A stretch of 40,531 nucleotides of DNA from Planctomycetes bacterium GWC2_45_44 (GTDB taxonomy: Bacteria; Planctomycetota; Phycisphaerae; Sedimentisphaerales; UBA12454). The translations under genes were made by a program, and so were the position numbers. Below the pieces are notes generated by a model. It saw only the letters and a program-made list of their open reading frames with translations, did no database searches and had not been told where the DNA came from. The first letter of the stretch is position 1. Each line of letters opens with the position of its first letter. Of the stretch, positions 10,335 through 20,338 are shown piece by piece. The stretch spans positions 1 through 40,531 of the forward strand of contig MHXU01000095.1 in the NCBI GenBank assembly GCA_001824555.1. The letters are read 5' to 3'.

Positions 10335-10379
10335 AAAAGTACTTGCTTAATACTGAACATCAAAGGCTTCAGTACTTTT
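10335..10379 (-). promoter_or_regulatory. Candidate leader with mutually exclusive hairpins
   Basis: AAAAGTACT(10335-10343)/AGTACTTTT(10371-10379) 9-bp inverted repeat, and overlapping TACTGAA(10351-10357)/TTCAGTA(10368-10374); on the minus strand the outer hairpin runs into a T-run. Confidence 0.3.
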
Positions 10380-10512
10380 AAACGAGGTTGCTTAAGTAAT
10401 ATAAAAAAGATAACTCTATGGTAAACTAAGAATTAGTCGAGGCAGCGTCAACAAAGATGTACCCAATTATATTCTTATTAAAAATCTATTCCATAAGCAC
10501 CTCACTCAGTTA

Positions 10513-10546
10513 ATTATAGTTTGATATATTGGGCAACGCACCCAAT
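10513..10546 (-). repeat. Intergenic stem-loop element, copy 3
   Basis: attatagtttgatatattgggcaacgcacccaat; ATTGGG-7-CCCAAT, just downstream of the MFS gene stop. Confidence 0.6.
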
Positions 10547-10578
10547 CTTAAAATGCCCAGTTATTCAATTATTAACTT

Positions 10579-11946
10579 TTATATATGGGGTGGAACATAT
10601 CCCTTTATTCCTCCGCGACGCGACCACTCCCGATATACAAAAAACATCGGAATAAGGGATAGAAATCCGAAGAAGGCGACCCAAATGTATAAATAACGAT
10701 AGTTACCAATTATGTCAAAAAACTTACCTGCAAGGAAACTGCCCAAAATAATGCCCAAAGAATTGACAATTGCGTTTGCAGAACTAAATTGGCCATATTT
10801 TTCTCTTGGTACCAATGCAATAAACATAGGAACATTACTGACCGCAAAAAACAGATACAAAGCTGTCGTGATTAAGGAATACACAAAATAGGTAGATTTG
10901 TCATGAATGGCAAAAAAGGAAACGGTCATCCCAACAACAAAAATAGCAACGCCTATAATGTATATTCGCAAAGGATGTAATTTGTCAGAAAGATAACCCA
11001 TCGGTATCATTAAGCAAAATGATAAAAGCATACACCAACTTTGAATTTTTCCGATTTCGTCCAAGCTCAATCCAAGAGTATCGCGTGCGAAAAGTAAGCC
11101 GAAGGCACTGGTTGAGACGACAGCAACCATGAAAGTGGCTGTACCCAAGAAAATCCAGATGTATAGAGAATGACCAAAACATTCATGTAAGTAAACTTTA
11201 ACTGATCCTATGATGCTTTTACCATGAGCGTGTTCCGGAGGCGGAGGATATTCCCCTTCCTTGACCCGCCAGCACATAAATAGGAAAGAAATCAAATATA
11301 CTAAACCGATAACAAAATAGATTTCTCTCATGTGAGTTTTTGAAAAACCAAGAATATATCGATAAAACAGAAATCCAGAAGCCGTACCCACAACCTGGAA
11401 CCAAGCCATAAACCGCCCCATAAACTGTTCAGGAACAACATCGGCAAATAAATAATAGTAAATAGAAGATATAAACATATTAAAAAATTGGAAGCAAACT
11501 GAAAAAATACAAATAAGTGCAATCATTAGGCTGATGCTAGAAATATTGCAGGAATACAAAATGTGTGAGTGCAGCCATATACCAATGGCATCACTGTAGC
11601 CAATCAGAATTAAAAATAAGGCAACAAAAGGGGTCGCTATGAAAAGAAAGGGAATACGACGTCCAAAACGACTTCGATATCGATCACTTCTTACACTGAT
11701 AATTGGATTTACTATCATATTCATTAAGCTTGGAATACTCCCGATAACAACACCCATCAAAAGGTTCGATGCTCCCAAATCTTTTAGTGCAAGGGGCAAT
11801 AAATTGGGTATAACTGCTCTCATAAGCGTAAAGCAGAAATCGCCCCACAACAGCCATAGGAAAAGAGTAATCAAGCCTAATCGAGTATACGTCAACGTCC
11901 CTGCCCGATATGGTTTTATAGCTTTTAAATCCACCGCATTATTCAT
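10579..11946 (-). CDS. MFS transporter (putative sugar/glycoside)
   Basis: 455 aa, many hydrophobic helices; SDRYRSRFGRRIPFLF and GYLSDKLHPLR loop motifs typical of MFS. Confidence 0.85.
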   Translation of the reverse strand: MNNAVDLKAIKPYRAGTLTYTRLGLITLFLWLLWGDFCFTLMRAVIPNLLPLALKDLGASNLLMGVVIGSIPSLMNMIVNPIISVRSDRYRSRFGRRIPFLFIATPFVALFLILIGYSDAIGIWLHSHILYSCNISSISLMIALICIFSVCFQFFNMFISSIYYYLFADVVPEQFMGRFMAWFQVVGTASGFLFYRYILGFSKTHMREIYFVIGLVYLISFLFMCWRVKEGEYPPPPEHAHGKSIIGSVKVYLHECFGHSLYIWIFLGTATFMVAVVSTSAFGLLFARDTLGLSLDEIGKIQSWCMLLSFCLMIPMGYLSDKLHPLRIYIIGVAIFVVGMTVSFFAIHDKSTYFVYSLITTALYLFFAVSNVPMFIALVPREKYGQFSSANAIVNSLGIILGSFLAGKFFDIIGNYRYLYIWVAFFGFLSLIPMFFVYREWSRRGGIKGYVPPHI

Positions 11947-11982
11947 AAATACTCACAATATATCAAAATTTCTCTCATGTAC

Positions 11983-13278
11983 TCATTGGCTATCAGACTG
12001 AGAACTGCCCGCTTTCTCAATCCAAACGCCCCTTATAACTTTTTGAGGGCAGGCACCAGGATATTCAATATAATTTTGAAGGTCATATACAAGCAGTATT
12101 CTCCCAGGCTGCACTTCTACAAAAGTAACATTTTCCCAACTGCAAAAGTAACCTGAAAGCAAATTCTGACGAGCCCATTTAAGTTGCTCTTTTGGCACTG
12201 CTATACAAGACATATAATCTCTAACATCAACACGCGACGTAACAGGTTTGGCATTCGTAGTGAGAGTCAATTGCTCTACATCCCAGATATCAAGGCGGTC
12301 ATCAACTTCCCAATCACAACCATTTTCGCCAGAGTCAAACATTAAATATATCCCTGGTCTGCCATGACACATCGCAAAAGAACCATCAGACAATCTCACT
12401 ATTTTGGGCCAGACACCTCTTACTTTATCATTAATTGGCTTAAGTTCTTCCCATGACCGGCCATAATCTTTCGAGATTGTTTGCATAATCGGCCACCCGC
12501 CGCCGCCATGTCTCATCGCTACATATATATCACCATTATTCAGCATCACTGCTGAACCTTCTGCATATCCTTCGTCCGCTTCGCTATGAGGAGGATTCAA
12601 TTGGGACAAATAACGCCAATGAATGCCGCCATCTGTTGAAAATGCGGCCATTAAGTCGTATATATAAGGTTTACCTGTAAATTGTCTGTCGCAATAGGAA
12701 TAGAGAATGTTAAGCAAAGAGCCATCGGGTAATTGTAAGTATGTTTGGGGAGCTGGGCCATGGTTTCCTGACTCAATATCATCCCATTCATCCCTCTTCC
12801 ATCCTGCTGCCGTAAGGACATTTTCCCAATACGTCAGATTATCGTAAAGCAAATGGATTTTATTAAGACTTCCTATTTTACGAACATGTTCTCCATCATG
12901 CTCATAAAAACTAAAGCATTTGGGTCCAAATGTCCTGCCGCCATCAAATGAATCACAATACTGAAAAACGTACTGGGTTGGAGAAGAATCTTTCACCAGG
13001 AAAGTATTTTGATCATACATGCGTACAACATTACCAAGCTTCATAACACAACTAACACTCGGAATAGGACATTCTTCAGGTCTCCATGTGATACCTTGGT
13101 CAATAGATCTGATCATTTTTGTTCTGGAAAAGTAAAAATCTCCCTGGTCGTAATAAATAATTATCAAATCACCACAGGGCAATGAATACAATGAAGGGCA
13201 ACATAGTTCTCCCGCAAGTTCCTTTTTTGCCAATATCGTAAACGGCTTTCCTAATTTCCACTTACGCGAGTATGACAT
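11983..13278 (-). CDS. Sialidase/BNR-Asp-box-like beta-propeller hydrolase
   Basis: SxDxGxxW-type motifs (IRSIDQGITWRPEE, AFSTDGGIHWRYL, ISKDYGRSWEEL), AEGSAVMLNNGDIYVAMRHGG. Confidence 0.75.
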   Translation of the reverse strand: MSYSRKWKLGKPFTILAKKELAGELCCPSLYSLPCGDLIIIYYDQGDFYFSRTKMIRSIDQGITWRPEECPIPSVSCVMKLGNVVRMYDQNTFLVKDSSPTQYVFQYCDSFDGGRTFGPKCFSFYEHDGEHVRKIGSLNKIHLLYDNLTYWENVLTAAGWKRDEWDDIESGNHGPAPQTYLQLPDGSLLNILYSYCDRQFTGKPYIYDLMAAFSTDGGIHWRYLSQLNPPHSEADEGYAEGSAVMLNNGDIYVAMRHGGGGWPIMQTISKDYGRSWEELKPINDKVRGVWPKIVRLSDGSFAMCHGRPGIYLMFDSGENGCDWEVDDRLDIWDVEQLTLTTNAKPVTSRVDVRDYMSCIAVPKEQLKWARQNLLSGYFCSWENVTFVEVQPGRILLVYDLQNYIEYPGACPQKVIRGVWIEKAGSSQSDSQ

Positions 13279-13295
13279 AATTTTAGATTCTCCGT

Positions 13296-14627
13296 TTATT
13301 GTACAGCTCTCGGCGAAATCACACCACTCCTACTGCAAAGGATGATCTCGTGGCCATAATGGTCATTTTGGGGGTTTCGTGCATATAAAATCTGTCCCTG
13401 GCTCCAGCGGGCACTTAACGGCTGTCCTTCTTTATTCAATACAACTTTCATCTCATAAACCATGTGCACCTGTTCAATTTCTCCTGCAACTTTGAATTGT
13501 TTAGTATTCAGAATATCTTCCCAGACAAGTTTATCAGATTTCGTCCTTCCTATGATATGCAAATCTGTTGACTCCTGCCCACTAACAGAGTTGATGACGA
13601 CATCCAGTTGAACCTTAGGTCCAAACATGTTTTCACACAATGGCAACCAGTTGAGCGGTATCGAGGTCTTTGACTGAGTTTTTATTTTGCTTATTTCAAC
13701 AGGAATATCGTTCCAAATTGTTCCGGAAACAGCCGTCAAAGGACTTTCTTCCCAGGTCATGTGACGATAATGATGGTCTTTTATCCAGGCAGCATCAGGA
13801 CGCATGCTTCTTAACATATTCTCGTTTATCCCGTTAAGATTCGGTGCAGCACTCATGTGAGAATATGAACGATAATCCCAGCAATCAGGCTGGATGGTTT
13901 TCCATTTAGGTGAAAGTTTTTGAAAAATATTTTTAAAAAATGCCGCATTATCAAAACCTGGAAAACAAATCAAACCATTACTTATCATGCCTGTGTCGCC
14001 GATAACCACCAGGGACCCTGCCCCAATTTGTGTCTGAAAACCATAGATATTATCATTATAGGTAATTAGCGGCGTAATTCCTTTAGGCAATGATGCTCTT
14101 AAAACACGGCCTCCCTGGCCATATCCAACTTGTAATTCGCCTGATTTCGCACGTTCTATAGTTTTGTCATCTGACATATAATTAGGGTCCCATTGAACAC
14201 CAAGTCTGTCAAAAAGCAGACTTACGCGTTCAAGGTCAAAATTTTCTTCCCAAAAATCAGAACGAGATAAGAACGAGTTGACAAGTAACAACACTCCACC
14301 ACCACGATTAACAAATCTTAGCAACGCATCAACATCCTGTGGTGCCCACCGATATGGAGATGCCCCATTATAAAGCGGGTAGTCGGGATTTGCAATCAAC
14401 AGAATATCTGCATCAAAAAATGCGGCATCGCTGTAAGGCTGCGTAAGCAGGCGAATATCGTATTCCCCAGCCAAATCTGCATTCAGAAAAGAAAGCCCGT
14501 TTGGATGAAAACAATCACCCGGCGTGTAACGACCGAAATTCTCCTGATAGCCCCCTACGGAGATGTCATTTCCGATGCGATGTCCCGGCATCATATGATA
14601 GAAAGCATCGAATAGCACTCGAATCAT
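13296..14627 (-). CDS. Uncharacterised protein with GATase1/ThuA-like N-terminal domain
   Basis: ADILLIANPDYP...DVDALLRFVNRGGGVLLLVNSF is typical of class I GATase-like folds; C-terminal half not recognised. Confidence 0.5.
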   Translation of the reverse strand: MIRVLFDAFYHMMPGHRIGNDISVGGYQENFGRYTPGDCFHPNGLSFLNADLAGEYDIRLLTQPYSDAAFFDADILLIANPDYPLYNGASPYRWAPQDVDALLRFVNRGGGVLLLVNSFLSRSDFWEENFDLERVSLLFDRLGVQWDPNYMSDDKTIERAKSGELQVGYGQGGRVLRASLPKGITPLITYNDNIYGFQTQIGAGSLVVIGDTGMISNGLICFPGFDNAAFFKNIFQKLSPKWKTIQPDCWDYRSYSHMSAAPNLNGINENMLRSMRPDAAWIKDHHYRHMTWEESPLTAVSGTIWNDIPVEISKIKTQSKTSIPLNWLPLCENMFGPKVQLDVVINSVSGQESTDLHIIGRTKSDKLVWEDILNTKQFKVAGEIEQVHMVYEMKVVLNKEGQPLSARWSQGQILYARNPQNDHYGHEIILCSRSGVISPRAVQ

Positions 14628-14669
14628 TTAGTAGCTCCTGTTGAAATCTCTTATATTAAGTTTTTACAA

Positions 14670-15650
14670 TTATTCCGCGGCTTTTTGACTATACTCTTTC
14701 AATAATGAAACATAGCACTGATAATTGTGGAGAGATACATCTGGCGGAGTCTGGTGATCAACAGATGGTATAAAACCACCCTGTCTCATAATTGGCAACA
14801 GACGGTCAAATTCAGTACGCATCGCAGTTTCACCATTTTTCATTACCATTTTGTCAAAAGCGCCAATCATTCTAAATCGAGGGTGTTTTGAACGAATTTC
14901 CTGAATGTCAATTCCCGAAGCACGTTCCAACGGAAGTATGCCCTGAATTCCAACTTTCTCAAGCCAGGGGATTAACTCGCTGACATTGCCATCAGAATCA
15001 ACAAAAGGAATAATACCCAATTGCTTTAAAATCGGGACAATGCGTCGATAATATGGTGCAATAAACTCCTCAAAACATGTCTCGGAGAGCATCGGGCCAT
15101 GGTTGTAAGACATATCTTCTGCAAACGTCATAAAATCGGGTATGCAATAATGACTAATTTGTTCTAATAGATATACATAATAATCTGCTAAGTCATTATT
15201 GATTTCATGCATAAGCTCAGGCTCATCATAGAAAGAATATAGATGACGCTCAATTCCAAACAGTGTACGAGGAAACCAGAAAAATCCCTCCAACGTAATC
15301 CAGAAAACGCTTTGGCCGCACTGATGCCTATGTGCAATTTTTCTCAGTTCGTCGTCATGACCATAATCAGAATACAAAAACGGTTTAATGCTATGATAAT
15401 CGTTTTTATTTTTGATAAAAACATTATCGGGTAGAGGGTATTGCGTATGTCGCGGCGATGTCCAGAGATGATCGTATGCATCAAGACCAAAATAACTACG
15501 CAGGTTGGAGGCGCCAACCAGATCAGTGGGAAGCCCTTCCCCATGCCAACGCGCAACTGTCTTATCCCAATACTCAGCCCATTCTATGCATGGAACTCGG
15601 TCAACAGGTCGAAAGGACATCACTGCTTTGAAACGTTCTACATTATTCAT
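14670..15650 (-). CDS. URO-D family protein, metal-ligand-divergent
   Basis: MNNVERFKAVMSFRPVDRVPCIEWAEYWDKT N-terminus; IPFVDSDGNVSELIPWLEKVGI in place of the usual HxCG motif. Confidence 0.75.
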   Translation of the reverse strand: MNNVERFKAVMSFRPVDRVPCIEWAEYWDKTVARWHGEGLPTDLVGASNLRSYFGLDAYDHLWTSPRHTQYPLPDNVFIKNKNDYHSIKPFLYSDYGHDDELRKIAHRHQCGQSVFWITLEGFFWFPRTLFGIERHLYSFYDEPELMHEINNDLADYYVYLLEQISHYCIPDFMTFAEDMSYNHGPMLSETCFEEFIAPYYRRIVPILKQLGIIPFVDSDGNVSELIPWLEKVGIQGILPLERASGIDIQEIRSKHPRFRMIGAFDKMVMKNGETAMRTEFDRLLPIMRQGGFIPSVDHQTPPDVSLHNYQCYVSLLKEYSQKAAE

Positions 15651-15716
15651 ATTTAACAGATATCAAGCCAACTGTTTTGAAAAAGTGACATATGATTCAA
15701 AAAAATTTTTGAGCAT

Positions 15717-17756
15717 CTATTTTGCTTTTGAATCAGAATTCAAAAGCTTACGATCCCATCGTGAATCTTCCAGCCATGCGAGAAATCCCATATTGGCAAC
15801 ATTTTCATTTTCTATACTATTGCGATAGTCATGCAACTTCTGAAATGCAGCAATAAATTCCTGAGGATTCTTTGTCTTCAGCTGCGTATCATAAGCGTTT
15901 TGGGTGGTAAGAATGAGATTGGCGTGTTGCAATCCTTTTTTAAGGAAATCAACTCGCTGTTGTGATACGACATTTTTGCCGGCGGCAAGGTAAGCCTTTT
16001 TCAGCAACATTTCCCCCTCTGCTATGACTTCCGGTGCAAATAATGGTACGCTTTCCGAGTCATCTATCCTCGCTGACTTGGAGGCATTTTCCCAGAATAG
16101 GAAGTATGTCTTCACCTCCGATTTCGCCGGTCCGAATCCGGCATAATATTCATCAAGAATCTTCTCCACTGGCCAATCGGGGTGGATATTCATACGCCCC
16201 ATAACATAGAGGTCGGCCCCCTGAGTAGCCCATTGGCCAAAGATACTGTCAAAGTCTGTGGCAATCATTCCCCGCTTGGCCGCAAACGCAAAGCTCTCTC
16301 CAAGCTTCCGGGCATAGTTAAGAGGCATGCCGTGTCCATATATCGTATAATTAGGCCGCAGGAAGAGCCGGGCTCCCGTAGCCGCCCAACCATCCCACTG
16401 ATCTCTAAAGTTCTTCAATTGCTTGTCCGGCCACGGGGGTTGTATATCCGGGACAATCCCGATATAAACCCTGTCATTCAGTTTGGTGTGGATGGGGGCA
16501 CGGGAGTAATTTGCGTAGGCGTAGGCACAAACAACAACATTCGGATCTATTTTTGATGCTTCATTTTGAACAGCCAAATAGAACTTGGCATACCGATCAG
16601 AAAGCGACCCCAACCAAAGCGCAGCAGCACGACGATCGTATATTGTTTTTCCTTTCTCCCAGGCTTCTTTCATTTTTGCTACCCTGTTCGGAAAATCCAG
16701 CGAATTTGTTTCGGCCGGCAGATCACTGTTCTGATCCAATGCATCCCAGGACAGACATTTTTCACATACACATTTACCCATCGTGTCATTTTCACAAACA
16801 TTAACCTGTGGACGGGTGGATGTGCGGGTCTCCTGCCAGTCTTTAACGATTTGTTTCCAAAGCTCTGGCTGCGAAACGCACATCGCGACTAAATCAGCTC
16901 GGTTGTTCAACGTAGGATCAGGCCGACGAGTTCCGTCAGGTAGAAGACTGAAAAAATCACCATGGGTGCCGGAGAAACGGTCCCAGTAGTTTGAGAAAGC
17001 ATGGCCGATATTGATATCTACAGACATCGCAAATCGATGCCTCCGTAACCACACGGACTGATTATTCAGGAATTCAGTCCGATGCTCCGCCGCTGCCCAG
17101 GCATCCTGTTTTTCGTAGTCGTTTTCTGCATCGCGGAAACGGGAGCGAATAAATTTGGGTGCCCACGATCGGCTTTCTGTTTTGACCTTCAGAATCGAAA
17201 TTTTCGGGATCACCTCGCCCAACTTACCCGGCCAAAGCCAGTGAATATCCATTTCGTTTTCAAGAAACTCATAGACAGCAAAAAGGGTACCCACCCGGGT
17301 ATAGTTATTAATCAATATTCCCAATACCGGCCCATCGGTGTCGTTACCGACCAGATAAAGATTGTTATTGACTAATTTTATTACACATCCATTTGGCGGG
17401 AATTTCTGCGTTTCTATACCGGCTTCGAATGTTTTTTTACATAATCCCAGGTAAATTAACCCTGCCTCAACAGGCTTTTGGCTCTCTTTTACAACCGGCA
17501 CGCAGGCTCCTGTGGATTCCTTAATGTGATACTGCAATTCCTGGGCGGCATATGAGACCACAGCCAGTTCCTGGTCTGGTATGACAATACTGGTAGCAGG
17601 CTTCCCATCGAGAACGATATCAAAAGCCTTTGCACTTTGCCATGACAAGATTAAATTTGTAAAGATAAAAAAATAAAAAATAGAACATTTACAAAAATTG
17701 TTAACAAGACTCATCTCACAATCCTTTCTTTGGGGGGTTAAACATTTCTTCTGCAA
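15717..17756 (-). CDS. DUF4838 / alpha-glucuronidase-like secreted protein
   Basis: AAQELQYHIKESTGACVPVV...GTLFAVYEFLENEMDIHWLWPGKLGEVIPK and NVCENDTMGKCVCEKCLSWD are typical of DUF4838 proteins. Confidence 0.75.
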   Translation of the reverse strand: MQKKCLTPQRKDCEMSLVNNFCKCSIFYFFIFTNLILSWQSAKAFDIVLDGKPATSIVIPDQELAVVSYAAQELQYHIKESTGACVPVVKESQKPVEAGLIYLGLCKKTFEAGIETQKFPPNGCVIKLVNNNLYLVGNDTDGPVLGILINNYTRVGTLFAVYEFLENEMDIHWLWPGKLGEVIPKISILKVKTESRSWAPKFIRSRFRDAENDYEKQDAWAAAEHRTEFLNNQSVWLRRHRFAMSVDINIGHAFSNYWDRFSGTHGDFFSLLPDGTRRPDPTLNNRADLVAMCVSQPELWKQIVKDWQETRTSTRPQVNVCENDTMGKCVCEKCLSWDALDQNSDLPAETNSLDFPNRVAKMKEAWEKGKTIYDRRAAALWLGSLSDRYAKFYLAVQNEASKIDPNVVVCAYAYANYSRAPIHTKLNDRVYIGIVPDIQPPWPDKQLKNFRDQWDGWAATGARLFLRPNYTIYGHGMPLNYARKLGESFAFAAKRGMIATDFDSIFGQWATQGADLYVMGRMNIHPDWPVEKILDEYYAGFGPAKSEVKTYFLFWENASKSARIDDSESVPLFAPEVIAEGEMLLKKAYLAAGKNVVSQQRVDFLKKGLQHANLILTTQNAYDTQLKTKNPQEFIAAFQKLHDYRNSIENENVANMGFLAWLEDSRWDRKLLNSDSKAK

Positions 17757-17889
17757 AATAGCCCGTTTGCTGAATATTCCTATCTTACAACAATATTGTT
17801 CTTGTGCTTTTCTCCTGCATACCGCGCTGTCCTAATATGTTTTACTTGCAGCGTCAAAAATCCGATGTAAAACTATCAAGGAACAAGTG

Positions 17890-19242
17890 CTAAGGCGTTG
17901 GATTATTGGAAACAAGCCAGTCATTGGCTATCATGACAACGTCAAGGAAATTTACAACGCAATCGTGATTAAAATCGGCAGGCATACCCTTGCCAAATTG
18001 CCATATATTCGCACACGCCTGAGCATCAGATGCCATCGGTCGAGCTCCCAAATAGCCGCCATTGGAGGCACCGCTTAGTAGTATAGCGGGAACATTCACC
18101 TTCGCCAAATACATATAATCGGAACTGCTAATGTCTGCCGAGGCAAATAACGGAGCGACAGTCGTTAGGCAACCCGTGCCTCTGGTAACATGGTAAGTTA
18201 TCCCACCGATGTTTCCATAGAAAGCGGTATACGTAACCGTTGTTTGCAATCCAGCCATGTTCTGATACATCCCATAGCCATAATTATTGACAATCAGATT
18301 GTCCCTAATTGTCCAATTGGGCAGGTAATGACTTAGGTAGATTCCATATGCGTTATATAGCGAGCCATTACTAATAATCGTACAATTCGTTATACTGCCG
18401 CTAGTTTGCCCAGAGGGGTCGGTCAACTGCTGTAGAGGTAACGCAATGCCGTGATCAACATTGCCCTCAATAATGCTGTAGCGTACGATACAATTGACTA
18501 TCTTGTCTGTGTTATAGTTCGGCTCGAAATCTATGCCGCACATGGGGGCAAGACCCGAGGTAGTTCGTAAAATACAATTATCAATAAGTAAATTTACAAC
18601 ACTTACAACACTGATAGCATTACGAGCACAGTCTTCACAGGTAACGTCTTTGATTGTGATGTTCTGGCATGGAGTTGAAGATTCAGGAATTTCACCGATG
18701 TAGACACCATCACCGCCAGTGTTTTCAATCCGCATTCCACGGATATTCACATTGGTGCAACTACGGAGCCAAATACCCATTCGCCACTCACCCGGCAAAG
18801 ACAGGTAATCTTCCTTCCGCATTCGGAACCTTGCTCCATACCCAGTGAGTGTGATATTGGACTTTCCCTCGGCCTTAAACAGACAATCCTGTTGGCCTAT
18901 GAAAGAACCAGCCTTGGCCTGAATAAGAACACCACTCTCAAAAATTATCTCCTGGTTCGAGGCTAGGAAAATAGGAGTCACAATCCACGGAGTTCCCATA
19001 TTTGGCACGTACACTGTGCGGGCTCCGCTGTTGATCGCTGCTTGCAGTGCAGTAGTTGCGTCAACTGCATTATATCCGAATGCCGAAGCATCAACCCATG
19101 GTTGCCACACCGGCACTTCCGCTACTGAAGGACTACACGGCAGCACCACACACAGCAGTACAAAAGCAATTGAGTGTATTTTTGCCAAAATTGTCATATT
19201 TATTTTCATCATTCTACTTTCATTCAATTGGAAACAAGCCAA
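17890..19242 (-). CDS. Secreted right-handed parallel beta-helix protein with C-terminal dockerin-like motif
   Basis: Paralogous to the beta-helix part of the 6576..10232 protein; C-terminus ADFNHDCVVNFLDVVMIANDWL; start is probably internal (MMKINMTILAK, about 19212). Confidence 0.8.
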   Translation of the reverse strand: MACFQLNESRMMKINMTILAKIHSIAFVLLCVVLPCSPSVAEVPVWQPWVDASAFGYNAVDATTALQAAINSGARTVYVPNMGTPWIVTPIFLASNQEIIFESGVLIQAKAGSFIGQQDCLFKAEGKSNITLTGYGARFRMRKEDYLSLPGEWRMGIWLRSCTNVNIRGMRIENTGGDGVYIGEIPESSTPCQNITIKDVTCEDCARNAISVVSVVNLLIDNCILRTTSGLAPMCGIDFEPNYNTDKIVNCIVRYSIIEGNVDHGIALPLQQLTDPSGQTSGSITNCTIISNGSLYNAYGIYLSHYLPNWTIRDNLIVNNYGYGMYQNMAGLQTTVTYTAFYGNIGGITYHVTRGTGCLTTVAPLFASADISSSDYMYLAKVNVPAILLSGASNGGYLGARPMASDAQACANIWQFGKGMPADFNHDCVVNFLDVVMIANDWLVSNNPTP

Positions 19243-20213
19243 TTCTGTGCCATAACGGCAAAGTCAAGGAAATCAACAACGCAATCTTCATTCAGGTCGG
19301 TCGCCATTCCCATGTTCAGCAGCCATATATCCTCACAAGTCTGGGGGACGAACGGTGTCCAGACAATCGCTGAGGGGACGAACGAGAGAGAAAGAAAAGG
19401 TGATGTCCCTGCAGATCGAGTTACTCTGGCAGCAGCTTCCACTGCATACAGCAAGCCATCCGGACCATTACCAAGATCGTATGTTCCGGCTCCTGCGTAA
19501 GACCCCGGTAGAGTAAAGGTGTCAATATATGTACCATCGAAGCCATAACGCTTGATCTGATTATTGGCCATGTTACTGACATACAGAGCTTCTCTAAACA
19601 TTATGGCAGATGCCTGTTGACCGAGTGAAGTGATGGGGACAAAATCATCAATATAAGCACCGGTTGTCCCATTATAGCGTTTGACCGAATATGTTGACAT
19701 GGAAGCAATATAAAGATTCCCGTCCGGACCAAACTTAATGTCGCGAGGATTAGTAAGTCCGCCGCTGCCGGTAGCCACAAAATCACCCATGTATGCTCCC
19801 GTCGAACCGTTATATTTTTTGACAGAGGAACCAATAAAATCGGCGACATATAAATTATTGTCTGGACCGAAAGCCATGCCAATAATATTCGCCAATCCAC
19901 CACTGCCGGCAGTAACAAAGTTGCCAATGTATGCGCCTGTCGTGCCATTATATTTTTTTATAGTTCCAGAGTAGCAGGCTACATATAGATTACCGTCCGA
20001 ACCAAATTTAATGTCTTCAGGCGAAGTAAGCCCGCCGCTTCCGGCAGCAACAAATGCTCCTAAAGCTGCTCCGGTTATCCCGTCATAACGCAGAACACTG
20101 TTTCCGGCCTCATTGGCCACCAATAGGTCTTGTACTGCCGCATTTGATTGACTTGTTAAGCCTATCAACAAAACTAAAACTATTGCGACTGACACAACTT
20201 TTAATTTTAACAT
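19224..20213 (-). CDS. Secreted NHL-type propeller protein with dockerin-like C-terminus
   Basis: Signal peptide, repeated GPDNNLYVADF..SSVKKYNGSTGAYMGDFV units, C-terminus TDLNEDCVVDFLDFAVMAQNWL. Confidence 0.85.
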   Translation of the reverse strand: MLKLKVVSVAIVLVLLIGLTSQSNAAVQDLLVANEAGNSVLRYDGITGAALGAFVAAGSGGLTSPEDIKFGSDGNLYVACYSGTIKKYNGTTGAYIGNFVTAGSGGLANIIGMAFGPDNNLYVADFIGSSVKKYNGSTGAYMGDFVATGSGGLTNPRDIKFGPDGNLYIASMSTYSVKRYNGTTGAYIDDFVPITSLGQQASAIMFREALYVSNMANNQIKRYGFDGTYIDTFTLPGSYAGAGTYDLGNGPDGLLYAVEAAARVTRSAGTSPFLSLSFVPSAIVWTPFVPQTCEDIWLLNMGMATDLNEDCVVDFLDFAVMAQNWLVSN

Positions 20214-20264
20214 TGTCTCTCTATTTCTTAAAAACTGAAGAACCGCTTCGAAACAAGCCTAATA

Positions 20265-20292
20265 CGGTGGCTCACTATTGAGCGAGCCACCG
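20265..20292 (-). terminator. Stem-loop, putative terminator
   Basis: CGGTGGCTC actattgagc GAGCCACCG downstream of the 20339..21370 stop. Confidence 0.6.
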
Positions 20293-20338
20293 CGATAAAG
20301 AAAGGCAAATCTATTTTTGACAGCCCTGTAAACAATCT

